Assembly (NCBI GenBank): GCA_045645485.1
Contig: JAZRIX010000061.1
Span: 1 to 64,000 of the forward strand
From: SIG440 sp045645485
GTDB taxonomy: Bacteria; Bacillota; Clostridia; Monoglobales; Monoglobaceae
Direction: 5' to 3'
Length of the DNA: 64,000 nucleotides
How positions within the stretch are numbered: position 1 is the first letter of the stretch; every line of letters starts with the position of its first letter. The notes beneath the pieces are model-generated. The model ran no database searches, was not told the origin of the DNA, and worked only from the letters and a program-made list of their open reading frames with translations. This document shows, piece by piece, positions 1-9,457 of this stretch. The position numbers and the translations under genes are program-made.

Positions 1-2
1 CT

Positions 3-695
3 AAGACCGCTTGGCCTCCGACTTTAAGACAGATGCATATTCGTGCATTGAAGGAAACGGGATTTTCCTGTGCGGATGAAATGCTTTATCCGGAAAACCA
101 CAGATATCTCAGCGATATTCTGGCATATGTTGCAATCGGTGCCCGAAGTGTTGAAAACCAACAGCATCGGTTAACTGCCAGCGGACTTGATATTCCCGTG
201 GGAATGAAAAACCCCACAAGCGGCGACATTTCGGTTATGATGAATTCCATTACTGCGGCACAGCACAAGCATACATTTATTTATCGGGGTTGGGAGGTAC
301 AGTCTCAGGGCAACCCTCTGGCACATGCTATTCTTCGGGGATATGTGAACAAACACGGACAGGCTTTGCCAAATTATCATTATGAGGACCTTGTGCATCT
401 TTGTGAAACTTATGCGGCAACAGAACTTCGGAATCCTGCTGTTATTGTGGACACAAATCATGCAAATTCGGGAAAAAAGTATCTGGAACAGACCAGAATT
501 GCGAAAGAAGTTCTTCACAGCTGCAGACACGACAAGGATGTAAAAAAACTGGTGAAGGGCTTTATGATTGAAAGCTATATAGAGGACGGTGCACAAAAAA
601 TCGGTGAGTGTATTTACGGAAAATCAATTACCGACCCCTGTCTCGGATGGGAAAAGACAGAGAGGCTTATTCTTGAAATGGCTGAATTGGTTTAG
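3..695 (+). CDS. 3-deoxy-7-phosphoheptulonate (DAHP) synthase, class I AroF/G/H type, 5'-truncated by window edge
   Basis: Condenses phosphoenolpyruvate with erythrose 4-phosphate, the first step of the shikimate pathway, in the cytosol. The visible part is the C-terminal ~230 residues of the TIM barrel. It shows GARSVENQQHR, the PVGMKNPTSGDI stretch, DTNHANSGKKY (metal/substrate His of the family) and the closing YGKSITDPCLGWEKTE motif, all typical of AroG-type enzymes. The frame is open to the left edge, so the true start lies outside the window; the ATG at 33 is internal. The first few visible codons before it match the family poorly and may reflect ordinary divergence. A terminator follows at 757. 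Family assignment is firm; feedback specificity (Phe/Tyr/Trp) cannot be read. Confidence 0.93.
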   Translation, partial: KTAWPPTLRQMHIRALKETGFSCADEMLYPENHRYLSDILAYVAIGARSVENQQHRLTASGLDIPVGMKNPTSGDISVMMNSITAAQHKHTFIYRGWEVQSQGNPLAHAILRGYVNKHGQALPNYHYEDLVHLCETYAATELRNPAVIVDTNHANSGKKYLEQTRIAKEVLHSCRHDKDVKKLVKGFMIESYIEDGAQKIGECIYGKSITDPCLGWEKTERLILEMAELV

Positions 696-756
696 CGGAA
701 GTGTAAACGTTATAGACAATTGCAGTATTGTTAAAAGAGTTATTTTGAATAGAATG

Positions 757-790
757 AGAGACAGTATTAAGCTGTCTCTTATTTTTTTGT
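757..790 (+). terminator. Rho-independent terminator of the DAHP synthase gene
   Basis: Stem AGAGACAG / CTGTCTCT (757-764 with 772-779), 7-nt loop, then a T-rich tract. It lies about 60 bases after the aro stop codon. Confidence 0.85.
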
Positions 791-807
791 GTAATAGAAA
801 TTTAACT

Positions 808-823
808 ACTTATCAGTACTAAA
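808..823 (+). repeat. 16-bp dispersed motif, copy 1
   Basis: ACTTATCAGTACTAAA occurs here and again at 49215-49230, both times directly downstream of a terminator T-tract, and the next ~9 bases are also similar. Function unknown. Confidence 0.6.
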
Positions 824-852
824 TCCTATTACCCAAAAACAAAATTTAGATT

Positions 853-947
853 GTCCGTGCAAATTTTTCTTTCTATAGCAGAAACGCACATGGGCAAACA
901 AAGCGAATATGCTTCTACCGTCGCAAGGTGAGCGGCGAAGCCGCTTG
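853..947 (+). repeat. Structured intergenic repeat, copy A
   Basis: Outer stem GTCCGT / ATGGGC enclosing a small stem-loop, then a GC-rich hairpin AGCGGC-gaa-GCCGCT. The same architecture, with compensating changes in the outer stem, is at 33065-33157 (copy B), and the GC-rich half recurs at 25689-25724 (copy C). The remainder of the 696-1257 spacer, apart from the terminator and the mraZ control region, shows nothing recognisable. Confidence 0.6.
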
Positions 948-1154
948 TTTCATTTTATATGGGAGAAGCCCCTATTTTTGATGAAAAATTAAAAAAATCA
1001 GGGATCTCATCCCACCACGGTTCCACATGAGTGAAAAAAAGCAGAAAAATCATAAAAAATAAGTGCTGAAAATGGGCGAAAACGTTATTGTGACGGGAGT
1101 TGACCTTATGTTACAAAAAAATTACAAATTTTTTAATTTTTTTTCAAAAAACTA

Positions 1155-1183
1155 TTGCAAAATGGTTTAAAATGTAGTAGAAT
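1155..1183 (+). promoter_or_regulatory. Promoter of the dcw cluster (mraZ promoter)
   Basis: -35 TTGCAA (1155-1160), 17-nt spacer, -10 TAGAAT (1178-1183). It is the only strong promoter seen ahead of the run of division genes. Confidence 0.75.
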
Positions 1184-1189
1184 AAATAA

Positions 1190-1230
1190 AAAGTGGTACA
1201 AAGTGGGACGCAAACCCCACAAAGTGGCAT
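1190..1230 (+). promoter_or_regulatory. MraZ operator boxes
   Basis: AAAGTGG occurs at 1190, 1200 and 1221, with an inverted CCCCAC at 1215-1220 between the second and third copies. Spaced repeats of this kind (AAAGTGN in mycoplasmas, TGGGN in E. coli) are the known MraZ binding site. They lie just downstream of the -10, where bound MraZ would block transcription of its own operon. Confidence 0.75.
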
Positions 1231-1257
1231 AAAAAGAAAGGTGCAGTTGGAAGAGAA

Positions 1258-1683
1258 ATGCTTATCGGTGAACATTCACACAACCTTGATGCAAAAGGGC
1301 GAGTAAGTATTCCATCTAAGTTCAGAGATGATCTTGGTGGAACTTTTGTGCTGTCCAAGGGTGTCAATGAATGTCTCAGTGCATATTCAAAAGAAGCGTG
1401 GGAAGATTTTCAGGCGGAACTTATGGAGCTTAAGGGTAGTGACGGCAGAAGACTTCGCAGATTTTTCTTTTCAGGTGCTACCGAATGTGAAATAGATTCT
1501 CAGGGAAGAATCCTCATTCCTCCCGTTCTCAGAGCTTATGCAAACCTTCAGCGTGAAGTAATTATTGCAGGTATTTCTGACCATATGGAAATATGGAACA
1601 AGGCTGATTGGGAAGAATATATGAACTCAGACAATCTTTCTGCCGATCAGGTTGAGGATGTAATGGAGAAGCTTGGATTATGA
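1258..1683 (+). CDS. mraZ: Transcriptional regulator MraZ
   Basis: A 141-residue protein, the usual family length, with two AbrB-like MraZ half-domains. The first begins GEHSHNLDAKGRVSIPSKFRDDL, read here as two adjoining motifs; the second carries the equivalent DSQGRILIPPVLR. MraZ forms ring-shaped oligomers and represses the dcw operon. The start ATG at 1258 follows a purine-rich AAGAAAGGTG site about 12 bases upstream. The stop overlaps the rsmH start (ATGA), so the two are translationally coupled. The AAAGTGG array upstream indicates autoregulation. Confidence 0.97.
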   Translation: MLIGEHSHNLDAKGRVSIPSKFRDDLGGTFVLSKGVNECLSAYSKEAWEDFQAELMELKGSDGRRLRRFFFSGATECEIDSQGRILIPPVLRAYANLQREVIIAGISDHMEIWNKADWEEYMNSDNLSADQVEDVMEKLGL

Positions 1684-2621
1684 GTAACGGATTTAATCAC
1701 ATTTCTGTTTTGCTTGAAGAAAGTGTTGAACTTCTTGAGGTTAATCCTCACGGAATTTATGTTGACGGCACACTTGGCGGCGGAGGACACGCAGAGCTTG
1801 TTTGCTCAAAGCTTGCCGAAGATTCAACCTTTGTGGGTATCGACCGCGATATGACAGCCATCCGTGCAGCAGGTGACAGACTTTCGAAATTTGGTGACAA
1901 AGTGAAAATTGTGCACAGCAATTTTTCACAGGTGAAAGCCGTTCTTCAAAATCTTGGGATTGAAAAAATAGACGGTGCTATTCTTGATTTGGGAGTTTCA
2001 TCACCGCAGCTTGACGTTGCAGAACGCGGCTTCAGTTATAACATGGATGCAAGGCTTGATATGAGAATGAACCGTGATGATGAGCTTTCGGCTTACGAGG
2101 TTGTCAATGAATATTCAGAGAAAGAGCTTTCAAGAATAATCTTTGAATACGGAGAGGACAGATTCGCCAGACGGATTGCGGCGGCAATTTCAGAGGCAAG
2201 AACAGAGAAACCCATAGAAACCACATTCCAACTCAGTGACATAATAAAATCGGCAATTCCTGCAAAAATGAGATTTGCGGACAAGCATCCGGCAAAACGA
2301 ACTTTTCAGGCGATAAGAATTGAAGTCAATAATGAGCTGGGGATACTGGAGGATACAATACGCGATTTTGTTGATGTACTCAAACCGGGTGGAGTTCTTT
2401 CAATTATAACATTTCATTCCCTTGAAGACAGAATTGTAAAGCAGACCTTCGCAGAACTGGCATCAGGGTGTGAATGCCCCAAAAGCTTTCCGGTATGTGT
2501 ATGCGGAAAGAAGCCTTTGGTAAAGGCAGTAAACAAAAAACCCATAGTATCGGGCGAAGATGAACTAAGGAATAATAACAGGGCACACAGTGCCAAGCTC
2601 AGAGCAATAAAAAAACTTTAA
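1680..2621 (+). CDS. rsmH: 16S rRNA (cytosine-1402-N4)-methyltransferase
   Basis: 313 residues, normal length for RsmH/MraW, which methylates N4 of C1402 in the ribosomal P site using S-adenosylmethionine. Visible landmarks are HISVLLEESVELL at the N-terminus, the SAM loop DGTLGGGGHAE, GAILDLGVSSPQLD, and the C-terminal PGGVLSIITFHSLEDRIVK. The Cys-rich segment CECPKSFPVCVCGKKP near residue 270 is common in Firmicute copies. Overlaps mraZ by four bases. Confidence 0.97.
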   Translation: MSNGFNHISVLLEESVELLEVNPHGIYVDGTLGGGGHAELVCSKLAEDSTFVGIDRDMTAIRAAGDRLSKFGDKVKIVHSNFSQVKAVLQNLGIEKIDGAILDLGVSSPQLDVAERGFSYNMDARLDMRMNRDDELSAYEVVNEYSEKELSRIIFEYGEDRFARRIAAAISEARTEKPIETTFQLSDIIKSAIPAKMRFADKHPAKRTFQAIRIEVNNELGILEDTIRDFVDVLKPGGVLSIITFHSLEDRIVKQTFAELASGCECPKSFPVCVCGKKPLVKAVNKKPIVSGEDELRNNNRAHSAKLRAIKKL

Positions 2622-2645
2622 AATATGATGAGGTGAAGTAAAGAA

Positions 2646-3164
2646 ATGTCAAATTTGTACGGATACAATTCAAGCAGTGCATACAAGCTTGACGATGATT
2701 ACAAATTGAATACAAGGACAGCAAACGGAAGACTTCACGAAAACAGCAGAAGAACTGAAACAAAAACAAAGGCGGTTGCTGAAAAGAAAACAACGGTAAA
2801 ATTTTCATCAATTCTTAAAATTGCAATATGCTTTGCTGTAGCATTTGTAATTGTAAACGGTTATGTGAAAATAAACGAAGCATACAGTCAGATAGCAAAG
2901 CTTGAAAAGGAATATAATGATGTTATTGCAACGAATCAGGATTTGCAGGTGAAAATAGATAAAGCCATTGATCTTGAACAGCTTCAGACAATTGTGAGCG
3001 AGAAGTACGGAATGGCAAGACCTGAAAGATATCAGATGTTTTATATTGATATGGAACAGGGTGACGTTGCAAAAACTTTTAAGGACGAGAAAAAAACTGA
3101 GAAAAAGGTAAAGATGAGCGGCGTTACAGGAACAATTACCAGTGCAATGAACATATTTAAATAA
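2646..3164 (+). CDS. ftsL: FtsL-like septum-formation initiator family protein
   Basis: 172 residues with a basic N-terminal cytoplasmic part (~55 residues), one membrane span (about 56-76, ILKIAICFAVAFVIVNGYV), and a short extracellular coiled coil (INEAYSQIAKLEKEYNDV), then a YGMARPERYQ segment typical of FtsL/DivIC proteins. FtsL pairs with DivIC/FtsB and FtsQ to activate the septal synthase FtsW-PBP. Sequence is poorly conserved in this family, so the name rests on topology plus position between rsmH and the transpeptidase. The C-terminal ~35 residues are Lys/Thr-rich. Confidence 0.85.
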   Translation: MSNLYGYNSSSAYKLDDDYKLNTRTANGRLHENSRRTETKTKAVAEKKTTVKFSSILKIAICFAVAFVIVNGYVKINEAYSQIAKLEKEYNDVIATNQDLQVKIDKAIDLEQLQTIVSEKYGMARPERYQMFYIDMEQGDVAKTFKDEKKTEKKVKMSGVTGTITSAMNIFK

Positions 3165-3255
3165 AGATAGGATTGTTTTGGTATATTTGTTTTGTTGCAT
3201 CCAATATAATTACATATGGGGAGTTTGATTTTATACTCGTTTGGAGGTAGTTGAG

Positions 3256-5484
3256 GTGCAAAAAGAACAGGCTACATTAACTCAAAGAAAAAAGATAGGA
3301 TGGCTGCTCGCAGGGGCAGTCTTCCTTTTCTGTTTTTTAATATTAAAGGTTGCGTATCTTCAGATTATACAGGGTGAAGAGCTTTCTATGGCTGCAAGAG
3401 AGCAGCAGACCAGTGATAACATTATAACTCCCAAGCGCGGATTGATTTATGACAGAAATATGACCGTTCTGGCGAATAACCTTACAGTGGAGACTATAAG
3501 CATTACACCCAGAAATGTCCGAGAAACCAAGGACCACACACCTGAAGATATTGCAAAAAATATGGCAGAGATTCTTGAAATAGATTACGAGAAGGTTCTT
3601 GACAAGATAAAAAAGGAATCTAACTTTGAGTATATAAAGAAAAAAGTTGAGAAGGATCAGGCGGATGCTCTGAGAAACTATATAGAAAAGAACGGTATCA
3701 AGGGCGTAAAATTTGCAGAGGATACCAAGAGATATTATCCCTACGGAAATCTTGCATCTCAGATAATCGGCTTTGTAGGAGATGACAATACCGGACTTGA
3801 GGGTATTGAAATGGTGTACAACGAACGTCTTGAGGGAGTCCCCGGACGTGTTGTTTCTGCCAATATGACAGCGGGTATGGATTTGCCCGATAATTATGAA
3901 AGTTATTATGAAGCACAGCCTGGTCAGGGCGTTGTGCTCACCATTGATGAACCTATTCAGCATTTTGCGGAAAAGCATCTTGAAAATGCTCTTATTGAAA
4001 ATCAGCTTGAGGAAGGTGCCGCCGCTATAGTTATGAACGTAAAAACGGGCGAAATCCTTGCTATGGCAACAAAGCCTGACTATGATCTTAATCAGCCATT
4101 TGCAATTACGCAGGCGGTAGAAGAAAAATATCCTGACATAAAAGAAGAGCTGGCATCCCTTGAAGGCAGTGAATACAGCTCGAGGATTACCGAGGTAACA
4201 CAGTTCCTGCGCAGAAACAAAGCGGTGGTTGACTCTTACGAGCCCGGTTCTACTTTCAAAATTGCTGTTGCATCAATGGCACTTGAAGAAGGGTCTGTAG
4301 GTTTTGATAACCATTTTTATTGTGACGGTTCAATTAACGTAGCAGACAGAAATATTGGCTGTGCAAACAGAAACGGTCATGGAGGTCAGAGTTTTGTTCA
4401 GGCTGTTCAGAATTCCTGCAACCCTGCCTTTATTCAGATTGGAGCAAAGGTTGGACGCGAAAACTTTGTGAAATATGTTGAAGGCTTTGGCTTCAGAAGC
4501 AAGACCGGAATTGAACTTCCCGGTGAGACCAATGGTATTTTCCACGATTATTCAAACTTCAAGGAAATTGACCTTGCCACATCTTCTTTTGGACAAAGCT
4601 TTAATGTTACTCCTCTCCAGATGATAACTATGGTTTCTGCCGTTGCCAATGGCGGAAAGCTGATGAAACCCCATCTGGTAAAGCAGCTTGTGGATGAAAA
4701 CGGAAACATTGTTGAAGAAATTGAGCCTACGGTGGTTCGTCAGGTTATATCTGCACAAACAAGCAAAACAATGTGTGAAATACTTGAATCAGTTGTTTCT
4801 GTGGGTGGTGGTAAGAATGCATATCTTGCAGGCTACCGTATAGCAGGAAAAACAGGTACATCCGAAAAACAGCCCAGAGGAAACGGCAAATATATAGCCT
4901 CATTTGTCGGATTTGCACCTGCTGATGACCCTGAAATTGCATGTCTGGTTATTCTGGATCAGCCTCCGCAGGGTGCTCCTTATTATGGCGGTATTATTGC
5001 GGCTCCCGTTGTAAAAAATATTCTTGAAGAAAGTCTTCAGTATATGGGAATTGAACCTGAGTATACTCAGGAGGAACTTGGAAGAATAGAAATTTCACTT
5101 CCCGATATCACAGGCAAAACTCCAAAAGAGGCAGAATCTATTCTTCGGGAAATAGGTATCGAGATTTCCCTCAAGGGCAAAGGCGAAACCATTGTTGATC
5201 AGGTGCCGAAGCCTTATCTAAAGGTTGCAAGGAATTCCAAGGTTGTTGCATACACAGAAGGCTCAGAAAGTGAAGAGACTGTTGTTATTCCCAATGTAGT
5301 AGGCTGTACTGCATCAGAGGCGAATAAAGGAATCACAAATGCAGGACTGAATGTAAGAATAAAAGGTCTTTCCGGTGCTGAAGGCGCGGCAATTTGCTCG
5401 AATCAATTTCCGGCAGCAGGTACGGCTGTTGAACCGGGAACAATTATTACGCTTGATTTCAGATATTCCGAGATAAGGGATTAA
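3256..5484 (+). CDS. Class B penicillin-binding protein with two PASTA domains (PBP2x/SpoVD type)
   Basis: D,D-transpeptidase that cross-links septal (or spore cortex) peptidoglycan; 742 residues. N-terminal membrane anchor at about residues 15-35, pedestal domain (PKRGLIYDRN), transpeptidase domain with SxxK (STFK, serine near residue 332), SxN (SCN) and KTG (AGKTGTSEKQ) motifs, then two C-terminal PASTA repeats starting near LPDITGKTPKEAE and IPNVVGCTASEAN. The GTG at 3256 is preferred because GGAGG sits at 3243-3247; the upstream TTG at 3241 overlaps that site. Position after ftsL fits the division transpeptidase. Whether it is a vegetative PBP or SpoVD cannot be decided from sequence alone. 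Confidence 0.92.
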   Translation: MQKEQATLTQRKKIGWLLAGAVFLFCFLILKVAYLQIIQGEELSMAAREQQTSDNIITPKRGLIYDRNMTVLANNLTVETISITPRNVRETKDHTPEDIAKNMAEILEIDYEKVLDKIKKESNFEYIKKKVEKDQADALRNYIEKNGIKGVKFAEDTKRYYPYGNLASQIIGFVGDDNTGLEGIEMVYNERLEGVPGRVVSANMTAGMDLPDNYESYYEAQPGQGVVLTIDEPIQHFAEKHLENALIENQLEEGAAAIVMNVKTGEILAMATKPDYDLNQPFAITQAVEEKYPDIKEELASLEGSEYSSRITEVTQFLRRNKAVVDSYEPGSTFKIAVASMALEEGSVGFDNHFYCDGSINVADRNIGCANRNGHGGQSFVQAVQNSCNPAFIQIGAKVGRENFVKYVEGFGFRSKTGIELPGETNGIFHDYSNFKEIDLATSSFGQSFNVTPLQMITMVSAVANGGKLMKPHLVKQLVDENGNIVEEIEPTVVRQVISAQTSKTMCEILESVVSVGGGKNAYLAGYRIAGKTGTSEKQPRGNGKYIASFVGFAPADDPEIACLVILDQPPQGAPYYGGIIAAPVVKNILEESLQYMGIEPEYTQEELGRIEISLPDITGKTPKEAESILREIGIEISLKGKGETIVDQVPKPYLKVARNSKVVAYTEGSESEETVVIPNVVGCTASEANKGITNAGLNVRIKGLSGAEGAAICSNQFPAAGTAVEPGTIITLDFRYSEIRD

Positions 5485-5526
5485 CGGAGAGTAAATATAA
5501 TTACACATAAGGCGGAGGAAGAAAAA

Positions 5527-6975
5527 ATGATTTTATCAGAGTTGCTGACAGATGTTTCGGTTGAAAGTGTTCAGGGAAATATTGATGTAAAAATTTCGGG
5601 CATTGCTTTTAATTCTATGGAAGTGAAGCCGGGTGATGTATTTGTATGTATCAAGGGCTATAAATCAGACGGGCATAAATATGCAACAGATGCTCTTGAA
5701 CGCGGTGCGGTTGCTATTATTGCGGAAAAAACCATTGAGGAAACTGCGGCAACAACTGTAATAGTAAAGAATTCACGCTATGCTCTTTCGAGGATTGCGG
5801 CAACTTTTTATGATTATCCTTACAGAAAGTTCAGACTTATCGGTGTAACGGGTACAAACGGAAAGACAACAACCACCTATCTGATAAAATCTGTTCTGGA
5901 AAATAGCGGGCAGAAGGTAGGACTTATTGGCACAAATCAGAATATGATAGGTGATTCCGTAATTCCAACAAAGCATACAACTCCTGATTCTCTTGATTTG
6001 ATGAAGCTTTTTGCAAGAATGGCAGAGGAGGAAGTTGATACAGTTGTGATGGAAGTATCTTCTCATTCCCTTGCTCTTGACAGGGTTACGTCGTGTGAAT
6101 TTGATATAGGTGCATTCACAAATGTTACTCAGGATCATCTTGATTTTCACGAGACTATGGAAAAATATATCGAAGCAAAGTCAATTTTGTTCGGTATGTG
6201 CAAAAAAGGTGTATTCAATGCAGATGACGGTGCCTTTGAAGCGTTGAGCAAAAACTGCAGTTGTGATGTTATGACCTATTCTGCAAAAGAAGAAGGTGAT
6301 TTGACAGCCTCGAACATTGAATACAGAGCAACGGGTGTTATTTTTGATATGTCTCTGAACGGTGAGACGGAACGTGTCAGCCTTGCAATTCCCGGTGCAT
6401 TTTCGGTATACAATGCTCTTACGGCGGCGGGATGTTGCCTGATGGCAGGACTTTCTCTTGCTGAAATTTCAGAGGGATTGAAGGTTGCAAAGGGTGTGAA
6501 AGGACGTATTGAGGTTGTAGAGACAAATACGGATTATACTGTGATTATTGACTATGCACATACGCCTGACGGTCTTCTTAATATACTCAATGCTATCAAA
6601 GGCTTTGCCAAGGGCAGAATCGTAACCCTGTTCGGTTGCGGCGGTGACCGAGACAAGACAAAACGTCCGCAGATGGGAAAGATTGCGGGACAGCTTTCTG
6701 ATTTTTGTATTGTTACCAGTGATAATCCCAGAAGCGAAGAACCGGGGGATATTATTAAAGATATTCTTGTGGGAATGAGAGAAACCGATTGCCGTTATGC
6801 TGTAGTTGAAAACAGATTTGAGGCAATTGAGTTTGCAATAGACAACGCGAGAACTGACGATATTATTCTTCTTGCGGGAAAAGGACATGAACCTTATCAG
6901 GTGCTGAAGGACAGAACAATTGTATTTGATGAAAGAGAAATTGTTCTTAAATTGATTTCTTCAGACGAAAAATAA
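5527..6975 (+). CDS. murE: UDP-N-acetylmuramoyl-tripeptide synthetase MurE (meso-diaminopimelate type)
   Basis: ATP-dependent ligase adding the third residue to UDP-MurNAc-L-Ala-D-Glu. 482 residues with the three Mur ligase domains: N-terminal UDP-binding (FVCIKGYKSDGH), ATPase P-loop GVTGTNGKTTTT near residue 110, and C-terminal domain. The DNPR motif (TSDNPRSEEP) is the known signature for meso-diaminopimelate rather than lysine, so the wall is inferred to be DAP type. SD GGCGGAGGAAG lies just ahead of ATG 5527. Confidence 0.97.
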   Translation: MILSELLTDVSVESVQGNIDVKISGIAFNSMEVKPGDVFVCIKGYKSDGHKYATDALERGAVAIIAEKTIEETAATTVIVKNSRYALSRIAATFYDYPYRKFRLIGVTGTNGKTTTTYLIKSVLENSGQKVGLIGTNQNMIGDSVIPTKHTTPDSLDLMKLFARMAEEEVDTVVMEVSSHSLALDRVTSCEFDIGAFTNVTQDHLDFHETMEKYIEAKSILFGMCKKGVFNADDGAFEALSKNCSCDVMTYSAKEEGDLTASNIEYRATGVIFDMSLNGETERVSLAIPGAFSVYNALTAAGCCLMAGLSLAEISEGLKVAKGVKGRIEVVETNTDYTVIIDYAHTPDGLLNILNAIKGFAKGRIVTLFGCGGDRDKTKRPQMGKIAGQLSDFCIVTSDNPRSEEPGDIIKDILVGMRETDCRYAVVENRFEAIEFAIDNARTDDIILLAGKGHEPYQVLKDRTIVFDEREIVLKLISSDEK

Positions 6976-7015
6976 AAGTAGTTTTTGAAATGATAATTCT
7001 TTGGGAGGGCTTCTG

Positions 7016-8410
7016 GTGGAAAGAATTCTGACTTTGAAGGATATTGCGGAATGTTGCGGTGGGATACAGCAAAATTGCGAACCTGGCACTTTGGTTTCGG
7101 ACGTTGTGACAGACAGCCGAAAAATCAGCAACGGTTCTGTTTTTGTAGCTCTTCGGGGAGAAAAGTTTGACGGACACAGCTTTATAGCTGACGCATCAGG
7201 TTTGGGTGCTGTATGTTGTATCGCAGACAAAAGCTTTGAAAACCTTCAGGGGCTTCCGCTTATTGTGGTGGAGGATACTTATGCGGCACTTCGGGATATT
7301 GCAAAATGCTATAGAAATAAATTCCCAATACCTGTGGTTGCTGTTACGGGCAGTGTAGGAAAAACCAGCACAAAGGATATGGTTTCCTGTGTGCTTGGAA
7401 ATGAATTCAGTGTTCTCAAGACTCAGGGGAATTTTAATAATGAAATAGGTCTTCCGTTGACAGTATTCGGACTTAAAAAAAGTCACGGAATTGCTGTGCT
7501 TGAAATGGGAATGAGTGCATTTGGGGAAATCTCCAGACTGACACGCATTGCATCTCCTGATACGGCAATTCTGACCAATATAGGTTTTTCTCATATTGAA
7601 CATCTGGGTTCACAGGAAAATATCAGAAAAGCCAAGCTGGAAATTCTTGAAGGAATGAATTCTGAAAACGGATGTGTTATTCTCAACGGCGATGATGAGC
7701 TTCTTTGGAATGTTGCAGCGTCTTTGGGCTTTGAGACCCTGACATACGGTGTTGAAAATACAGAATGTGATATTACTGCAAAAAATATAACAACTCTTGC
7801 AGAGGGTACAGAATTTGATATATGCTATAATGGGAAATTATATTGTGCCAAAATAAACACTCCCGGAAGCCATCATATTTACAATGCTCTTGCGGCGGCT
7901 CTGGCAGGTATCAGATACGGAATGAGTATGGAAGATATTGTTGATGGAATTGGAAGGTTTGAACCTCAGGGGTTGCGTCAGAATATTGAGACAGTAAAAG
8001 AATATGTTATTATAAAGGATTGCTATAATGCAAGTCCCACCTCTATGAAATCAGGACTTGAGGTTCTTTCGGTTACAAAGCCTCAGGATGCCGATGCTCC
8101 GTTCCGTCGCATTGCTGTTCTCGGGGATATGCTTGAACTTGGAGATATGGCTGATGCGGCACATGAGAGTGTGGGCGGTATGGTAAAGGATTTTGAGGCG
8201 GATTTTCTTGTTGCAGTAGGACCACATTCGGAATGTATGGCAAAAGGTGCGGCAGAAAAAGGCTTTGACAGGGCAAAGATAAGAACCTTTGCTGATAATA
8301 CTGAGGCGAAAAAAGAACTGAAAAACATCCTGAAAGCAAATGATATAATTTTGTTTAAGGCTTCAAGAGGAATGAAGCTTGAAGAGCTTGCAGATTTTGT
8401 TGCAGAATAA
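7016..8410 (+). CDS. murF: UDP-N-acetylmuramoyl-tripeptide--D-alanyl-D-alanine ligase
   Basis: Adds D-Ala-D-Ala to complete the UDP-MurNAc pentapeptide. 464 residues; N-terminal DSRKISNGSVFVALRGEKFDGH, P-loop VTGSVGKTSTKDM, GNFNNEIGLPLT, EMGMSAFGEI and NDCYNASPTSM-like KDCYNASPTSMK, all family hallmarks. GTG 7016 is taken as the start because GGGAGG (7003-7008) precedes it; the TTG at 7001 would sit on top of the ribosome-binding site. It is 40 bases after murE. Confidence 0.96.
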   Translation: MERILTLKDIAECCGGIQQNCEPGTLVSDVVTDSRKISNGSVFVALRGEKFDGHSFIADASGLGAVCCIADKSFENLQGLPLIVVEDTYAALRDIAKCYRNKFPIPVVAVTGSVGKTSTKDMVSCVLGNEFSVLKTQGNFNNEIGLPLTVFGLKKSHGIAVLEMGMSAFGEISRLTRIASPDTAILTNIGFSHIEHLGSQENIRKAKLEILEGMNSENGCVILNGDDELLWNVAASLGFETLTYGVENTECDITAKNITTLAEGTEFDICYNGKLYCAKINTPGSHHIYNALAAALAGIRYGMSMEDIVDGIGRFEPQGLRQNIETVKEYVIIKDCYNASPTSMKSGLEVLSVTKPQDADAPFRRIAVLGDMLELGDMADAAHESVGGMVKDFEADFLVAVGPHSECMAKGAAEKGFDRAKIRTFADNTEAKKELKNILKANDIILFKASRGMKLEELADFVAE

Positions 8411-8435
8411 GAAAAACAGATAGACGGAGGATAAC

Positions 8436-9413
8436 ATGATTAAGTCAATTATTGTTGTATTTATTGCATTTGTTGTTGCGGCAGTTTGCGGAAAGCTTAT
8501 GATTCCCGTTCTTCACAGACTGAAGTTCGGTCAGGAAATAAGGGAGGAAGGTCCCAAATGGCATCAGAAGAAAACAGGCACACCCACAATGGGCGGATTT
8601 ATATTCATAACTGCGATGCTTGTATCTGTTATTGCCGGTATTTTTCTGTGCGGAATTTCAGGTGATCCCGCACAGCTTTGGGGAACGGTTGTTATTTCTC
8701 TGGCGGCAATAGGCTTTGGAGTAATTGGTTTTATTGATGATTACATAAAGGTGATTCTCAAACGAAACCTCGGACTCCGTGCAGGACAGAAGTTTTCACT
8801 TCAGTTCTTGGTGGCACTGGGATTTTCGGTATGGATGGTCTGCGGAGGAATTACTGATACAACAGTTTATATTCCCTTTTTGAAGTATTCTGCGGAGTTG
8901 AATGTATTTGTTTATATTCCCTTTATTATTCTGGTAATGCTTGCGGCAGTAAACAGCGTAAATCTGACAGACGGTCTTGACGGTCTTGCGGCGTGTATTA
9001 CTCTGGTGGTAAGCTTGTTCTATTGCATTACCTCGAACATTGCAGGATCTACTCCTGTTGTGATTCTGAGCTCGGCATTGATAGGCGGTCTTCTGGGATT
9101 CCTTATTTATAATAAATTTCCTGCAAAGGTGTTTATGGGTGATACAGGCTCACTGTTTTTGGGCGGTGCTGTGTCGGCAATTGCAATTTATATGAAGAAT
9201 CCTGTTCTGCTTCTTATAGTAGGTTTTGCATATGTTATGGAAACGCTGTCTGTAATTATTCAGGTTTTGTGGTTCAAAAAAACAGGGAAGCGTGTTTTTA
9301 AAATGAGTCCTATTCATCATCATTTTGAAATGTGCGGTTGGAGCGAAGTGAAGATTGTTTCTGTATTTTCACTTGTTACCGTAGTGCTGTGCATAATAGG
9401 ATATTTTGCTTAA
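8436..9413 (+). CDS. mraY: Phospho-N-acetylmuramoyl-pentapeptide-transferase
   Basis: Integral membrane enzyme that transfers phospho-MurNAc-pentapeptide to undecaprenyl phosphate to make lipid I. 325 residues, about ten membrane spans. Motifs: KKTGTPTMGG, the Asp-rich GFIDDYIKV, NSVNLTDGLDGLA, FMGDTGSLFLGG and the SPIHHHFE cluster. SD GACGGAGG precedes ATG 8436. The usual neighbour murD does not follow. Confidence 0.98.
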   Translation: MIKSIIVVFIAFVVAAVCGKLMIPVLHRLKFGQEIREEGPKWHQKKTGTPTMGGFIFITAMLVSVIAGIFLCGISGDPAQLWGTVVISLAAIGFGVIGFIDDYIKVILKRNLGLRAGQKFSLQFLVALGFSVWMVCGGITDTTVYIPFLKYSAELNVFVYIPFIILVMLAAVNSVNLTDGLDGLAACITLVVSLFYCITSNIAGSTPVVILSSALIGGLLGFLIYNKFPAKVFMGDTGSLFLGGAVSAIAIYMKNPVLLLIVGFAYVMETLSVIIQVLWFKKTGKRVFKMSPIHHHFEMCGWSEVKIVSVFSLVTVVLCIIGYFA

Positions 9414-9457
9414 ATACTTTGTATTGAATGTTTGTTAAGAAAGGGTGGCCGTCGGTA

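Noticed and set aside
589..822. 77-codon frame overlapping the end of the DAHP synthase gene
   Set aside because: It overlaps the real gene in another frame and runs through the terminator; no SD.
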